Source of the DNA: Symsagittifera roscoffensis
Taxonomy: Eukaryota; Xenacoelomorpha; Acoela; Convolutidae
Reading direction: 5' to 3'
Assembly (NCBI RefSeq): GCF_963678635.1
Contig: NC_087065.1
Location: forward strand, 46,686,381 to 46,750,380
Length of the DNA stretch: 64,000 nt
Part shown: positions 33,610 to 46,450 of the stretch, in pieces
Position numbering within the stretch: position 1 is the stretch's first letter
How the letters are laid out: the number at the start of each line of letters is the position of its first letter
The notes under the pieces: generated by a model
What the model was told of the DNA's origin: nothing
Databases searched by the model: none
Seen by the model: only the letters and a program-made list of their open reading frames with translations
Translations under genes and position numbers: made by a program

Positions 33610-36600
33610 ATGCGTAATTTTTACTGTTATTTATTTATTTCTCTCGTTTTTTCTAAGGCTTGCAACTCTGGCAATGGCGCTGATGAAATGAGACAACTTT
33701 TCAAACATTTTGCGGAAAATTTCACCAACATGGCGCCTCCTCAAGATCTCACAAACAATACCATCATAATGCACGTCGATTTAATGCAGATTTTGAAAGT
33801 TGACGAAAAGGAAAGCACGATTACCGTTAAATTAATTCTGAACTTCGCATATCATTCGAATACTGCAAAATGGAATTCGACAGAATATAGCGGACTAGAT
33901 ATATTCATTACGCCGCCTAAAACTTTCTGGACACCACCTATCTGTAAGATATTTCAGCGCGATGAAGTTTTAGAAATTGTGGACAGTCAGACCCGCGTTT
34001 ACCAAACCAAAAATGCAATCAAGTTTTAGTCAGTTTCTATACAAAAATTTCTGCACAAAATAGCAAATCAGTTATATGAAATCCAATCTAAATTTGATAA
34101 TACCGGGAATTTATAAAGTTCAAAAAAATGCATATTTTGTCTGAAAAAATGAGATCAGACGCATAATCTCCCCCCCCCCCCCCCCCCTCAAAAAAAATCG
34201 ATTAGGGAGATAAAACAATGGTTTCTCAGAATTTCACTTCGAGAACAAAAAAAGATCTAGTTAGTCAAAAAACTCAATCGATAACAAATTACGATTTGTA
34301 TTTTACTCTATAACCCGGATAAAACAGCTATTCCATTTCAAACATTTCTCCAATAATATATTCAATGCGCTTCTTTGAAATAAAGATTTTATGTGGAATT
34401 AGTTTTCAAATTTTTAAATTAATGCATGGAGAAGNNNNNNNNNNNNNNNNNNNNNNNNNNNNNNNNNNNNNNNNNNNNNNNNNNNNNNNNNNNNNNNNNN
34501 NNNNNNNNNNNNNNNNNNNNNNNNNNNNNNNNNNNNNNNNNNNNNNNNNNNNNNNNNNNNNNNNNNNNNNNNNNNNNNNNNNNNNNNNNNNNNNNNNNNN
34601 NNNNNNNNNNNNNNNNNNNNNNNNNNNNNNNNNNGTTTTTATACCCCTTGGAGATATCAACTTCCTGAGTTCAAATGTAAAAGATATTTTGCCTCCGATT
34701 GTTTTTTGTAAAGTTCTGGGGGTTTGAAAATTGTCAAAATGGCCATGTTCTGGCTAAGTTATGCGCGTTTTGAAGAATTTATTCATACTGCTGAGAGCTA
34801 AACGCAAATTATTCATGTATGGCGAATTGTCCCGCACAACAAAATCTTTCCAAATTGAATTGAGGCTAGCTAAGTGTTCGTATTAATTTCGTAAGACTCA
34901 AAATTTTACACTTTGATTTTGTCCAAAGCTTACAGGTTCTCAATATTTACTTTTCCCAAAAAAATTATTCGATATGATTCAAAGAACAGTCGGAATATTC
35001 AGGACTTTGTCTTGATATACGAGCAGTCTTGTTGCCTCTTAAAAAGTTTTGTGGATAATTGTAAGCTGCAAGTGAGTTCATAAATTTTATAACAATTCTC
35101 TGATTGAGGGTTCCAAAACCTTTGTGACAAAACCATTCTCCTAAAATCGTTTCTCTTTTTTGCGTCAAAAATGGGCCGACGTTTTCTCAATTGAAGGTTC
35201 CAGTAACAAAAGCAAAATTTTCACAAACTTTAAAAACGGATTTATGATTGTTTTTAGCAGGTCGTGTAAAAAATTTTGAGCTGCAAGTAATATAATGAGT
35301 TTTAAAACATTTCTCTGATTTGGGGTTCATTTTGGCTCTTTTCCAGTTTCCCCATTTCAAAATACCGAGTTTTATGTTTGTTTTTTTTTACGTGTTATTA
35401 TGGCTAAACGCGTGATGTTACGCTGTTAAGCATGAAGAACAAATCTGTTCAAAATTGTCGATTTGCTCACCACGCCAAATTTTATTGCATTGTGACAACG
35501 TTAAGTAGACTTTTCGAAATTGAATTTGAAAGGGGGGAACTGGAAAAGAGCCTTCATTTTTTTTATTTAGCTATTCAGCTAAGTTTCGAGGTTTTAACTA
35601 GCTCTTTTGCTCACCCAGTCACATAATATTTCCAGTATAAGGGTTTTGGGTTACGACAAAAACTGAGTTTTTCCACTTAAACGGTTTCAAAATAAATCTT
35701 TTGACTTTTTCAAGTTACGAACTCCTGATTTTTTGATTGTGAGTGCCTCGTTGTTCACTATCATTCACGCCTTTGTTGGTGGTCACAGTCAAGCAACCAT
35801 AATTTTGGCTCGTTCAACTCCACATAAAATTTGCCTTGAAAATATACTGTTTTCAACGTGGTAAAGCTTGCTTTGAACCTATTTTGATTCAGCACATGTT
35901 TTATGTTCAATTGATTGCACTTTTTTATTAAGGTTAGTTGCTCAGTGTAATTGCTTTCAAAGAAAATATCTTTGTCTGTATATCAACTTCATTATTGCTA
36001 CTTAACCTATAAGTATCCTTGTTTAAGAAAATCTTCGGAAAATTCTGGGAATACAATTTATGACAAACACACATAAAAGCGAATCAAAACATTGATTTTT
36101 TTCTTGTATGGAAAAACGTTTGTCATACAGTTTCATTTGTGCAAATAATGCTAATCGTAGTGTCAGTAATGGAAAGAATGCTCGTTCAATTTTCTACTTT
36201 ATATGATTTTTTTTTCATTGAAATTTATAGAATTGTATGATAAAGCAACTTTCCTTTCTAAAACTAAAAGTTCTGACAATTTTTATTTCATTCTGCACTT
36301 GTTCCTGTTTTGTGTCAGTTGCAGTGAAAAGTATCCCTCCGAAACTTAGAATTTTTTCAGGCACCTACCCTTCAGATTACTCGCTGTTATGGTATACCGA
36401 AAACGACGAGTGGGAAATTTCAAGACCAGTCCACCTGACCTACACGGCATACAGGTAGAAAATAGTTAATGCTGAAAAAAACAGTAATATCGCAGACTTA
36501 GTAGCTTATCGCAGTCAATGGTTTAGTTAGACGCGGACTCTTTCTGCTTCACGTAGCCGGTAGCCCTCTCTTGTTGATTCCACGATTTCATTTTTGAAAA

Positions 36601-37943
36601 CCCCAATTTTGCATTGGAGTGCATCCGATTGAAACTCTCTAGACTCTCAAGGCTCTCGACTTTTGTTTGACATGGAAAAGAAATTCAGAATAAAAATAAA
36701 CAGAGAACACAAAGATTGAAATAAAGGCTTCAGTTAGAAATCCGAACCCGAAACAATTTCAAAACCCGTGGACGAAGTTTCTAAGAGTGTGAATACCCGA
36801 CATCATGCGTTAACAGGAAAACTTGTGATTTTCGCCACTGAAATTTATCCCACTCTTTTTCTGTCAGCAAAATTAGCCTCCTGGGTCAATTTGGAAAGCT
36901 TTATTGCACGCTGACGTTTCGGATAAGTGGCAAAGAGATCGGATCTGATTGCTTGTTTTTAAAAACCTTTCGATTGTACTTTTTGAGTTTTTTTGTCGGA
37001 GTTTAACCTTTTTAGCACAACAGCGTCATCAAGACTAAGACACGAAGCGGTGTTTCATCTCCACATAAAGAGACGACCTCTCTTCAGCTCTGTGTTTGTC
37101 ATTTTCCCCAGCCTCACCCTCTATCTTCTATCGGGACTGACGTTCCTGCTTCCAGCTGACTCTGGGGAAAAAGTGTCCTTCGCCATAACGGTGCTGCTGG
37201 CACAGTTTGTATCGCTGATTGGACTTGGCGACAGTCTTCCCGCCAGTTCTCTCAATTTCCCCCTGCTTGGTTATTTCTTGGTCGTCGATACAATTCACAT
37301 GAGTGTTGTGTGCTGTTTGGCTATTCTGGGTACGCACTTATTCTATGACAGGTTTTCATTTAAAAACCGTATGCCTTTCGGTTTCAAAGCAATAGGATAA
37401 AGCTATTGAAAGTTTCATTTGTTTACTTGTTACATTTGTATAAAATGTTTTGTATATTGAACAAATGTGTGGAGTTCTCAAGATTTTAAGTGTTTTTGAA
37501 GTTTTCCAGGAACGATAAAGTAGGAGCAATTAAAACAATGTCCTTGTTCCAGTGATTTTATCAATTTAACAAATTAAAGAGTTGCGATTCACTGTTTTCC
37601 AGTTATCTACATTCGCCTTGAGTCGTCTCACTGTCAAATACCAGCCACATTTCGGAAGATCATTGAGAGCGAAAAGATTCGAATCATTGGCCTCAAACCG
37701 GCTGCAAACTGCCGACTCCATCTACCAATTGATGATAAAGAACTACATACTGACCAGAATGAAGAAATTGGACGAGAGCAATCAGTCAGAGGAGCTGAAG
37801 AATTGCTGAAAAAAGATTTCGACCACCAGGGCGACGCGCAAATGTCACGGAAATGCGTAACAGCTTTCATAGATCGATGTTTGCTGCTTCTGCATGTTTT
37901 GATTGTATGCTGTGTGACAATCGGGTTTTACTTGCAGTTTTAA
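33610..37943 (+). CDS. Cys-loop ligand-gated ion channel subunit (nicotinic-receptor-like), one exon unresolved
   Basis: Exon 1 (33610 to about 34020) encodes a hydrophobic signal peptide (FYCYLFISLVF) and the start of the extracellular ligand-binding domain, with the family hallmarks WNSTEYSGLDIF and FWTPPI. Exon 36361-36454 encodes the following beta strands (NDEWEI). Exon 37016-37380 begins before M1 and encodes M1 (PLFSSVFVIFPSLTLYLLSG), M2 (starting GEKVSFAITVLLAQ) and M3 (PLLGYFLVVDTIHMSVVC). Exon 37603-37943 encodes the intracellular loop and M4 (LLLLHVLIVCCVTIGFYLQF) and the stop. Splice phases 2, 1 and GT/AG sites agree across the last three exons. The segment holding the signature Cys loop is not visible; the 200-base gap is a likely place. 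GEK before M2 predicts a cation channel and Leu is at the 9' gate. No vicinal Cys pair precedes M1, so it is a non-alpha-type subunit. Ligand unknown. AATAAA follows at 38068. Confidence 0.88.
34170..34187. repeat. Poly(C) run in receptor intron
   Basis: About 18 consecutive C, followed by CTC and poly(A). It lies 250 bases before the assembly gap and may have contributed to it. Confidence 0.8.
34435..34634. other. Assembly gap (200 N)
   Basis: Exactly 200 undetermined bases inside the receptor gene, probably a placeholder length. Reading frames crossing it are meaningless. Confidence 0.98.
34737..35031 (+). mobile_element. Helitron-like element, family A, in receptor intron
   Basis: 3' terminus is intact in layout: ACAGTCGGAATATTC, hairpin CAGGACTTTGTCTTG, ATACGAGCAGTCTTG. 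The interior CCAAATTGAATTGAGGCTAG matches the copies at 13.2 and 15.5 kb. The 5' end is missing, perhaps lost in or near the gap. Downstream, 35040-35110 and 35260-35330 are an imperfect local duplication (AGCTGCAAGT, TTCTCTGATT). Confidence 0.75.
36105..36245. repeat. Family F foldback fragment in receptor intron
   Basis: GTATGGAAAAACGTTTGTCA and AATTGTATGATAAAGC face each other 110 bases apart, just upstream of the 36361 exon. Confidence 0.45.
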
Positions 37944-38067
37944 TAGTTTTCATAGATATCTATCCAGCCTTGCTTAATGAAGAGTACAAGCCCAGGTTTG
38001 ATTCGCAAACTCAAAGGTGCCTGTACCCGGCTTTCGAAATATTCGGCTGAATAATTTTGGCTCTTTA

Positions 38068-38073
38068 AATAAA
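38068..38073 (+). promoter_or_regulatory. Polyadenylation signal AATAAA of the receptor gene
   Basis: AATAAA 125 bases after the receptor stop codon, in a T-rich context. Confidence 0.55.
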
Positions 38074-38164
38074 AAACTTTCAGCAATAATATTTATGCCA
38101 TTTGAAAGATATCAATAATCAAAATAAAAGAATTGCCTTGCACAGTCAAAGTGCTCACTTTATC

Positions 38165-38318
38165 TTTCAACAGTCTCGACCAAAATTTGGTATGCTTTGA
38201 CCGTCTCGACCAAACGCAGGTATAGTTCAACCGTCTCGACTGAAAAAAAAACGTGATCGACCGTGCTCGACTCAAGCAAAATATGTTTTGAACATCTCGG
38301 CCAAATATGGGTATGTTT
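38165..38318. repeat. Minisatellite, CGTCTCGACCAAA motif, about 30-bp period
   Basis: Five degenerate units starting AGTCTCGACC, CGTCTCGACC, CGTCTCGACT, CGTGCTCGACT and ATCTCGGCC. The counterpart in the second duplication unit lies at 42155-42303. Confidence 0.7.
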
Positions 38319-41300
38319 AGAATAAGTGGAAGAAAAATTTGAATTCTTCTGAAAAATGTGAAATAGGCCTGTAGTCCAATTTTTTTCTAAGGTTGCAATG
38401 ATCAAACACCCAATTGCAAAAACTGTTTGACGTGAAAATATGTTAGAACAGCAAAGTGTTGCGAGTAAACGCTATGCAAAGCATGAACTTTGACTGGATG
38501 GATCATAATTCAGACTGCATACAGTGAACTTTTATGAAAATTAAAAAAAAACTTTTTTCCGAAAAACTTCCGAAAAATTGAGAAAAAAACACATTTAAAG
38601 AAATCGACCTTATCAGCGGTAGAAAGTGCGATTGAACAATTTGAAAAGCTCAAAAATAATTTCAACTGTTTTTAGAGCGACCCGTATGTCATGAATCTAT
38701 CAACTTGCAGGTTCTAATTTCTTTCGAAACACAAGACAAGAAAATTATTGTTTGAATGATTACCTCTGGATTCGAATTACTTTTTTTCTCAGGCAGAGAG
38801 CAACCACTGATCAATTTTTTTTATAAATAGCACTCTTTCAAAAATATTAAAGATGTGTAGTAAAAAATAGTAAAAACACCTAAATTATGTGGTCAATGAA
38901 TTGATGATATGCCAATAATGCAACAGTTTCGAGCTTTATAAACTCTTCAACAAGCGTTTTTTGCGCTTTCTGCTCTGCTGTAAATACCCATCACGGGAAC
39001 CAAGTCATGTAAGAAATCTCGGTGAACAATCTGTAAAATCACGCCTCGATAATTTCGGCTTCGCCTCTCCGTTGCCTCGAAAAAGTTTCACGGCATTTTT
39101 GACTCGACTCTAGCCTAAACCGTTCATTTCTAAGATTTGGATTGTAACAAATTTAATTAGAACTTTATGAGGCCCATGAGAATACTAAACAAATAATTGT
39201 TGTCTTTAATTCATTATGAGTAATTATTCTGTTTAGAAAACCGCGAGCCTTTAAATGTACCCATTTTTCTATATTTTTGAGCGCTTTTGTGGATAAGTCG
39301 GGTCCGAGCCACCGTTCTCAGTTTCAGCTGTTTTTATTTCAAAATCAGTCAAAATCTTTGGACTGTGCAAAAACCGATGTTTTTTGCTAAATTTTCATTG
39401 AAAATATATCTTCTGCGGTAAGTTTTGAAATATATTTGTTGGTCCATCATGTCATAATTGTATTTTATTATTAAAACCTAACTGCTAATGACAGTGTTTG
39501 TGAAGGAAGTTTACAAAATTTGAGTTTTGTTGGGCTAATTTTATCTATTTTTTAAAGTTTTTTATTACAACAAGATCAAAAGACATATTTTTTCCCGCAC
39601 TGTTGCAATCTTTAATAGAAGAATATGCTAGTGGTCATTCTATTATCTGTTCCTTAAAGTGGTAAGTTAATCTGCGAAACGCTGTGAACTGTTCTTTATT
39701 TTAAATATCCTTCTTTCCGGCTTTTAGTGATAGAAATAGCTGTTTATTATCGAATGTTTTTTTTACAGTAATAAAGCTAGCATTTCAATCATTTCATCAA
39801 TTACGCTGATAATAAAAAGTTTGCTGTTGTTATGCAGTTGATGCAAAATGTGGTTTGTTTACAAAATTTTGCAAAACATGTAGTCCAGCCTCTTAAATTA
39901 ATTTTTGATCGGCTCCATTTTGTAACCTAAAAAGGATTTTTAGACAGTTTGAGCAAAGAAAATAGGACTTGTCGTGAAAAAAAAAACAGTCTGAAATGGG
40001 CCTCATCTACTCTCTTTTTGATGCAAAAAACGCAATTTTACGAGGAATGCGTGCATTGGAGTTTTATTCATTGCTATCAAATTTGAGCTTTTACAAACTT
40101 CCCTTTTTGAATATAAAAGCAAATCAATGTAATTTGTTGTTACAGCTTTTGTGATAAGTATAAACCATTTTAAGCAAAATTAGTCGATATATATTTTGAT
40201 GGTAAAGTGGTGTAATTTTACCACAATAATCAATTATCTGGACAAAAATTTAGTCAAATAAAGTCTTTTTTAATCCATTTTTACCAATGGAACCTCGGTG
40301 CGGGTCAAACTTGCAATTCTATCTTTATAAGTAGTGTTTAGACTAAACGTCAATTCTTCGGTCTTTTTCCTTATTGACAAACACAACGAGGAGTTTGGTT
40401 TGAGCCGTGGAACGACCAAAAATAATCTGAAGAGGGATTTATTATTCTCATGCGTAAGAACCAGATAGCGCAAAAAAATTCAAACAATGAAAGTCGCTTG
40501 AATTGTCCAAAATTTCCATTAAACAATTTTCTTTGAAATAATCCATTTTACTGATTTTATTGCTTATTTGCATCAAACTAATTTTTAAAAAAATGAAATT
40601 TGAAAAATTGAATTCGCTATACCTTGTTTTGCTAGTACTTGCTGGCTCAAAAACTTCAAAAAAATTGATATATTTAATCAAAATTTTCAAAGGCAATCAA
40701 ATTTTTTCATTAAATTGTGGCATTTAACAAAAAGTTTGATTTTCGCAAGCAAATTTGTCAAAAAATTTCATTCCAAAAATGAGCTCAAAACGTCGGTAAA
40801 ACTTAACTATGAAACTTCAAAGCAACTATCCGTGTTCATCTGAATATGTTTCAGTTTAAAAAGTGATATTTTTTTCCACAAAATTTTTTTCTGAGTTTTT
40901 ACATGATTATCACCCCTATACTATTTTTTCAACGAGAAAAAACTAAAGGTGTTCAACCGATCCAATCACATTGACTATGTGACTTCTTTGAAAACACGAT
41001 AGAAAACCCGCTCATGCAAAAAAAAGTTTTAAAAGTTGAGCTGAGAATACCAATTTTAGCAAAATTGCTCAAAAAAACTTAGAATGAGACCATTTTTGCG
41101 TCGAGGCACTTTTGAAAAAGTTTAGGATTAGCTGGCAAATCTCTGCTGGGAAGAGTGTGTCATTATGAGGTCAAAATGTGAACTGGATAGGCGCTTAAAC
41201 TGGCGTCTTTAGGTCAGCGGAATTTAGTCTTGAGTAGGTTCCAAAAACAGAAAAAATTCCAGATTCTGAAACAGGTTTGTTTTCAGCTTGTTGCGGATTC

Positions 41301-41404
41301 CTCATTTAAGTCACAAAATACACAGTTTGGCCTCATAACCACCCGCTCTCCCCTTAAATCATCTACTTTTTTTAATTGCTATCATTAAACGACAATGGAA
41401 AAAA

Positions 41405-41580
41405 CACGACTGCCTGTATCAGGGCAAAGACATTATGCTTCCGACCGTTTTTTTGTCTGGAAAAGTTTTTGGTAAATTAATTTTGTGCTAAACTAAAAAT
41501 TTTACGCAAAAAAAATTGCAATTTAAGTGTAAAATTTTAACTCATGTGGAAATAAAAATCCAAGTAGCTGCCTCAACTTC
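41405..41580 (-). mobile_element. Helitron-like element truncated by the duplication junction
   Basis: Starts CACGACTGCCTGTATCAGGG and stops at CTGCCTCAACTTCC, where unit 2 begins with receptor exon 5. The complete counterpart is at 46014-46450, so this end marks the duplication breakpoint. Confidence 0.75.
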
Positions 41581-41583
41581 CAA

Positions 41584-41924
41584 TTATCTACATTTGCTTT
41601 CAGCCATCTCATGTCAAATACCAGCCACATTTCAGAAAAACATTAAGAGCGAACAAAATCAAATCATGACCTCAAACCTGCTGCAAACTGCCGATTCCAT
41701 CTGCCAGTTGATGATAAAAAATTACGTACTGACCAGAATGAAGAAATTGGACAAGAACAATCAGTCAGAGGAGCTGAAGAATTGCTGAAAAAAGATTTCG
41801 ACCACCAGGGCGACGCGCAAATGTCACGGAAATGCGTAACAGCTTTCATAGATCCATGTTTGCTGGTTCTCATATTTTGATTGTATGCTGTGTCACAATC
41901 GGGTTTTACTTGCAGTTTCAGTAG
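41584..41924 (+). pseudogene. Duplicated, broken copy of the receptor's last (M4) exon
   Basis: Aligns with 37603-37943. Compared with the intact exon it has three one-base deletions: CACTGT to CATGT near 41612, CATTGG to CATGA near 41667, and one in the M4 region near 41872. The upstream AG acceptor is changed to AA by the duplication junction. The segment 41725-41865 stays almost identical to the parent (GAGGAGCTGAAGAATTGCTG and neighbours). There are no upstream exons, so it cannot make a channel. Confidence 0.88.
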
Positions 41925-42154
41925 TTTTCATAGACATCTATCCAGTCTTGCTCTTTATACATCTATAAAGAGTACAAGCCCAGTACAAGCCCAAACTCAA
42001 GGATTCTTGTACCCGAATTTCGAAATATTCGGCTGAATGATTTTGGCTTTTTAAATAAAAAACTTTCAGCAATATTTTTTATGCCATTTGAAAGATATCA
42101 ATGCTCAAAACAAAGGAATTGCCTTCAGGGTCAAAGTGCTCACTTTATCTTTCA

Positions 42155-42303
42155 ACAGTCTCCACCAATTTTTGGTATGCTTCGACCATCTCGACCAAAC
42201 TCAGGGATAGTTCAACCGTCTCGACTAAAAAAAAACGCTTTCGACCGTGCTCGACTCAAGCAAAATATGTTTTGAGCATCTCGGTCAAGTATGGGTTGGC
42301 TTA
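42155..42303. repeat. Minisatellite counterpart of 38165-38318
   Basis: Same CGTCTCGACTAAA-type units in the second duplication unit, with about the same number of units. Confidence 0.65.
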
Positions 42304-45300
42304 GACTTTCCAGAAAAATTTGTGCTCGACAAAATAAATAGAAGAAAAAATTTAAATTTTCTGAAAATCACCGCCCCGCAAAATGTGAAATAGGCCCTAG
42401 TTTGATTTTTCTCATTCTTCTCTGATTTATGATAAGGCACTTTTCCAATTTTGTTCTATGGTTTGTTGCAATGATGAACATACAATAGCATAATTTAACT
42501 GAAGTAATTTTTGATAAATACTTTGACGTGAAAACTTGTTAGAACACCTTGTTTGACGTGAAAACTTTTTGACAAATTGTTTGACTTCAAAAGTTGTTAG
42601 TAAACGCTAATAAGCAAAGCATCAATTTTAACTAGCTCATAATTTAAATTGCATACAGTGAACTCGTATGCAAATCAAAAAAAATTTGCCGTCTAACTTC
42701 CGAAAAATGGAGAAAAGAAATATTTTAAAAAATGGAACTTCACCAGCGTTAGAAAATGCGATTGAGCAACTGGAAAAAATCAAAAATATTTTGAACTGTT
42801 TTTAGAGCGGCCCATATGTCATGAATTTTTCAACTTGCTGTTTTTAATTTATTTCAAAACTCTAGACAAAAAATTGTCAGTTGTTTTCAGTTTGGCTGAA
42901 ACGCTTCACAGAAAAAACCGAACGGTTTCAAAAATGCTCAATTGCTGTAAGCTCATTGTGTCGATGATTAACTCTGATTTTGAATCATTTTTTTTCAGGC
43001 AGTGAGCTTCACAGCTTACCACTTATGCAATTTTTTAAATATCAATCTTTCAAAAAAAGAGTTTCATTTTGCGCTTTCTGCCCTGTAGTATATACCTTTC
43101 ACGAGATCAAGTCAAGTAAGAAGTCTCGGTTAACAAGCGGTAAAACCATGTCTCGATACTTGCTGCTTGATCTCTTTTTTGCCACCAAAAGATTTCACGG
43201 CATTTTTGACTTTACTCTTAAAAAATCATTAACACAAGTTTAATTAGAATTTTATAAGGCCAATTAGAATCCGATACAAATAATTATTGCTTTCAATTCA
43301 TTATAAGTAAATATTCTGTTTAGAAAACCGGGAGCCTTTAAATGTACACAAACTTCTATATTTTTGAGCGCGTTTGTGGATAAGTCTGGTCCAAGCCACC
43401 GTTCTCAGTTTCAGCTGTTTTTATTTCAAAATCAGTCAAAACCTTTGAACAGTGCAAAACCGATGTCTTTTTGCTAATTTTTTGTTGAAAACATATCTTC
43501 TGCGGTAATTTTTGAAATATATTTGTTAGGCTATCATGTCATAATCGTTCTTTTTTATTAAAACCAAAATGCTGATTGCAGTGTTTGTGAAGGAAATTTA
43601 AAGAATTTGGGTTTTGTTGGGCTAATGCTATTTACTTACGTTTTTTTTATTTGAAACAATTTGAAACAAGGTCAAAAGACATATATTTTCCACGCAAGGC
43701 TGCAATGCTTAATTGTTATGCTAGTGGTAATTCTAATATTGTTCTTTAATCTTTAAAGTTGTAATTTATTCTGCGAAACGCTTTAAATTGTTCGTTATTT
43801 TTTATATCATTATTTCTGGTCTTTAGTGATAGAAACTTTTTCTCGAAGGCTATTTTTCACAGTAATAAAGCTAACATTTCAATCATATCATCAATTACGC
43901 TGATAAAAAAGTTTGGTTTGTTTTACAATTGATGCAAAACTGTGATTTGTGTACAAAATGTTGCAAAACATGTTATCCAGCCTCCTAATTTCATTTTTGT
44001 CTAACTCCGTTTTGCAACCTAAAAATGGTTTTTTAGGCAGTTTGGGCAAAAAAGTAGGTCATGTCGTAAAAAAATTAAACAATTTGAAAAGGGTTTTGTC
44101 TACGAAGAGTTTTGCGAAGCAATTGAGTTTTACGAAGCAATTTTGAGCTTTTATAAAGTAATGTAACAATTTAAGCAAAATTAGTCGATTTACTTTGTGA
44201 TTGTAAAGTGTCTAATTTTACCACAATAATCATTTATTTAGACAAAATTTTAGTCAACGAAATTCTATTTTAATCTATTTTTACTAATGAAAACTCGGTG
44301 CGGGTCAAACTTGCAATTCTATGCTTATAAATAGTCTTTAGACTAATCGTCAATTCTTCGGTCTTTTCCTAATTGAAAAACACAACGAGAAAATTGGTTT
44401 GAGCCGTTGAACGACCAAAGATTTTCTGAAGAGGGATTTTTTATTCGCAAAACCAGATAGCGCAAAAACATTCAATCAATGAGTTTCCTTTATATTTTAG
44501 TTCAATTGATCCAAAAATCAAAAGTTGTGGTTTCCTGCAATCAGCTGAAATAGAACATTTTGTTTCTAATTGAAACAAGAATTCTCATCATTTTTAAATT
44601 CACGTAGAGGCTACAATAAGCAACAAAAAAACTCACGCTGAGCTTTTGAGTACTTATAATCCAGAGTTACTCTGTTTGGAAACATACACAAAATTCGTTT
44701 GATTGAAAATTAAAAAACGAAAAAAACTGGGATTTGGTAGTTTATGGGAAAATTCAATGAGAAAATGCTAGTCATACAAGTTTGTTTTTGAAAAACAGTT
44801 ATTAGACAATTTTTTAATGTATGTAAAGCGTGGTAAATATTGTGAGATTTGTATCGACTAGTATTGACTTGAACTTTACCGCTTCGGGTTTAAATGCGTA
44901 TTAAGTATTAAGAGAGTAGTCAACAGCGGCACTTGGGCTAGTGCACACAGGCCCTCTTGGTAATCTTAGGCTTCCAGAATCGATCCACACGCTGGTAACT
45001 TTTGGTGAATGTGATCCGAAAAAAAACACCCTTGCCTTTTTTATAAACCTCGCTTTCTTCAAAATTTCGGAAAACTTGAGTGCAAATTGTTCAGCGAAAT
45101 TTGCACGTGTGTAGCGGAAAGAGCAATTTTTTTAAAAGAAACAATATATGCAAATGTGCTGTCTGAAATAACACACCCAAATAAAATTCTTAAGTTTGTG
45201 AGAGAACCCTCGATTACTCTCATGAATTGCTAGTCAAAATTTGAAAAAATGAAATTGCTACGCCTTGTTTATTTATAACTTGTTGAGTCAGAAACTTTAA

Positions 45301-46013
45301 AAAAATGATATTTTTAATCAAAACTACCTAATTCAAATGGTAGCACCTTAACAAATGTTTGATTTTTGCAAGCAAAATTTGTCAAAAAATTTTTAATTAA
45401 ATTATGAGCTCAAAACCTCCGTAAAATTTTAACTCTGAAAATCCAAATTAACTATTTGTGTTCGTTTGACCTTTTTCAAATTTAAAAAAATATATTGTTA
45501 CGTATTGTTTTTTTTCTGAATTTTCCTTAATGATCACCCCTATATTATTATTCAACAAACCATGAACAAACTGAGGGGGTACAATCGGTCTAATTCAAGT
45601 GACTGTCTGACTTCTTTCAAAACACAAAAGAAGACCCAAACTTGCAAAAAATAAATAAAAGCAGGCTAAAAAGCCAATTTTATCAAAATTTCTCAAAATA
45701 ACTTCCAAATAACTCAAAATGAGACTATAGTGGCGCCGCGGCACTTTTATAAAAGTTATAAGATTGGCTGATCAAAATTTTGCCGGAGATGGCGTGTCAT
45801 TACGAGGCTAAAATATGCACTGGATAGGCGCTGGAATTAAGAGTCTTTAAACATGCTCTAAAAAAGGCAGATTCCGCGACAGATCTGTTTTCAGCCTTTT
45901 GCGATATCCTCTTATAATTCTCAAAATACACAGTTAAGCCTCATAAAGACGCGCGCTCCCCTTAAATGAGCTATTTTTTTTCAATTGCTAATTTTAAACG
46001 ACGATGAAAGAAA

Positions 46014-46450
46014 CAAGACTGCTCGTATCAGGGCAAAGACCTGATTGTTCCTACAGCCTTTTTTTGGTCTCGAATAAATAGTCTTTGGTAAATTAATTTT
46101 TGACAAGTCTAAGAACTTTATGCGGATAGTTTCACAATTCAAGTGTTAAACTATGAGTCATGTGGAAATAAATGAAAACCAATTGGCGTCCTCAATTCAA
46201 TTTGGAAGAAGATAATAGTAGCAAATAATAATTTTGTAGTGCGGGTTAATTCGCCACATGTAGATTATTAAACCAGCAGTTTAAGAAAGACTCGTGTTAG
46301 TTTTTCGCTAGGAGTGTGAACACCCACGCGGGCCGAAACAGATAAATAGATCAATCAACAGTGAACAGAGTTTTCTAAAAGTGGTCTGAATAGGAAAAAA
46401 AACACTCCAAGCATATATTTTCCTCATTTTCTTTGAAAGTCGGAATAATA
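46014..46450 (-). mobile_element. Helitron-like element, family A, at the duplication's right edge
   Basis: Left CAAGACTGCTCGTATC and CAGGGCAAAGACCTG. The interior has CCTCAATTCAATTTGGAAG and TTGTAGTGCGGGTTAATTCG. Right end AAGCATATATTTTCC and TTGAAAGTCGGAATAATA. It is complete, unlike its counterpart at 41405. Confidence 0.75.

Larger units (their letters stand above)
37584..41580. repeat. Unit 1 of a tandem direct duplication (about 4 kb)
   Basis: From the acceptor of the receptor's last exon to the middle of a Helitron-like element. It is collinear with 41581-46190 over nearly its whole length. Matching anchors: exon 5 (37603 with 41584), TTTATCTTTCAACAGTCTC (38160 with 42142), GCCACCGTTCTCAGTTTCAG (39310 with 43397), CGGTGCGGGTCAAACTTGC (40295 with 44298) and ACTGGATAGGCGC (41180 with 45820). 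It holds no gene besides the exon. Confidence 0.9.
41581..46190. repeat. Unit 2 of the tandem direct duplication
   Basis: Collinear with unit 1 but longer. About 760 bases (44485-45245) replace about 120 bases of unit 1 and show no recognisable content. Divergence from unit 1 is visible throughout the noncoding part as substitutions and indels, so the duplication is not recent. Confidence 0.88.

Noticed and set aside
34365-34727. ORFs spanning the N gap
   Set aside because: The reading continues only because undetermined bases contain no stops.
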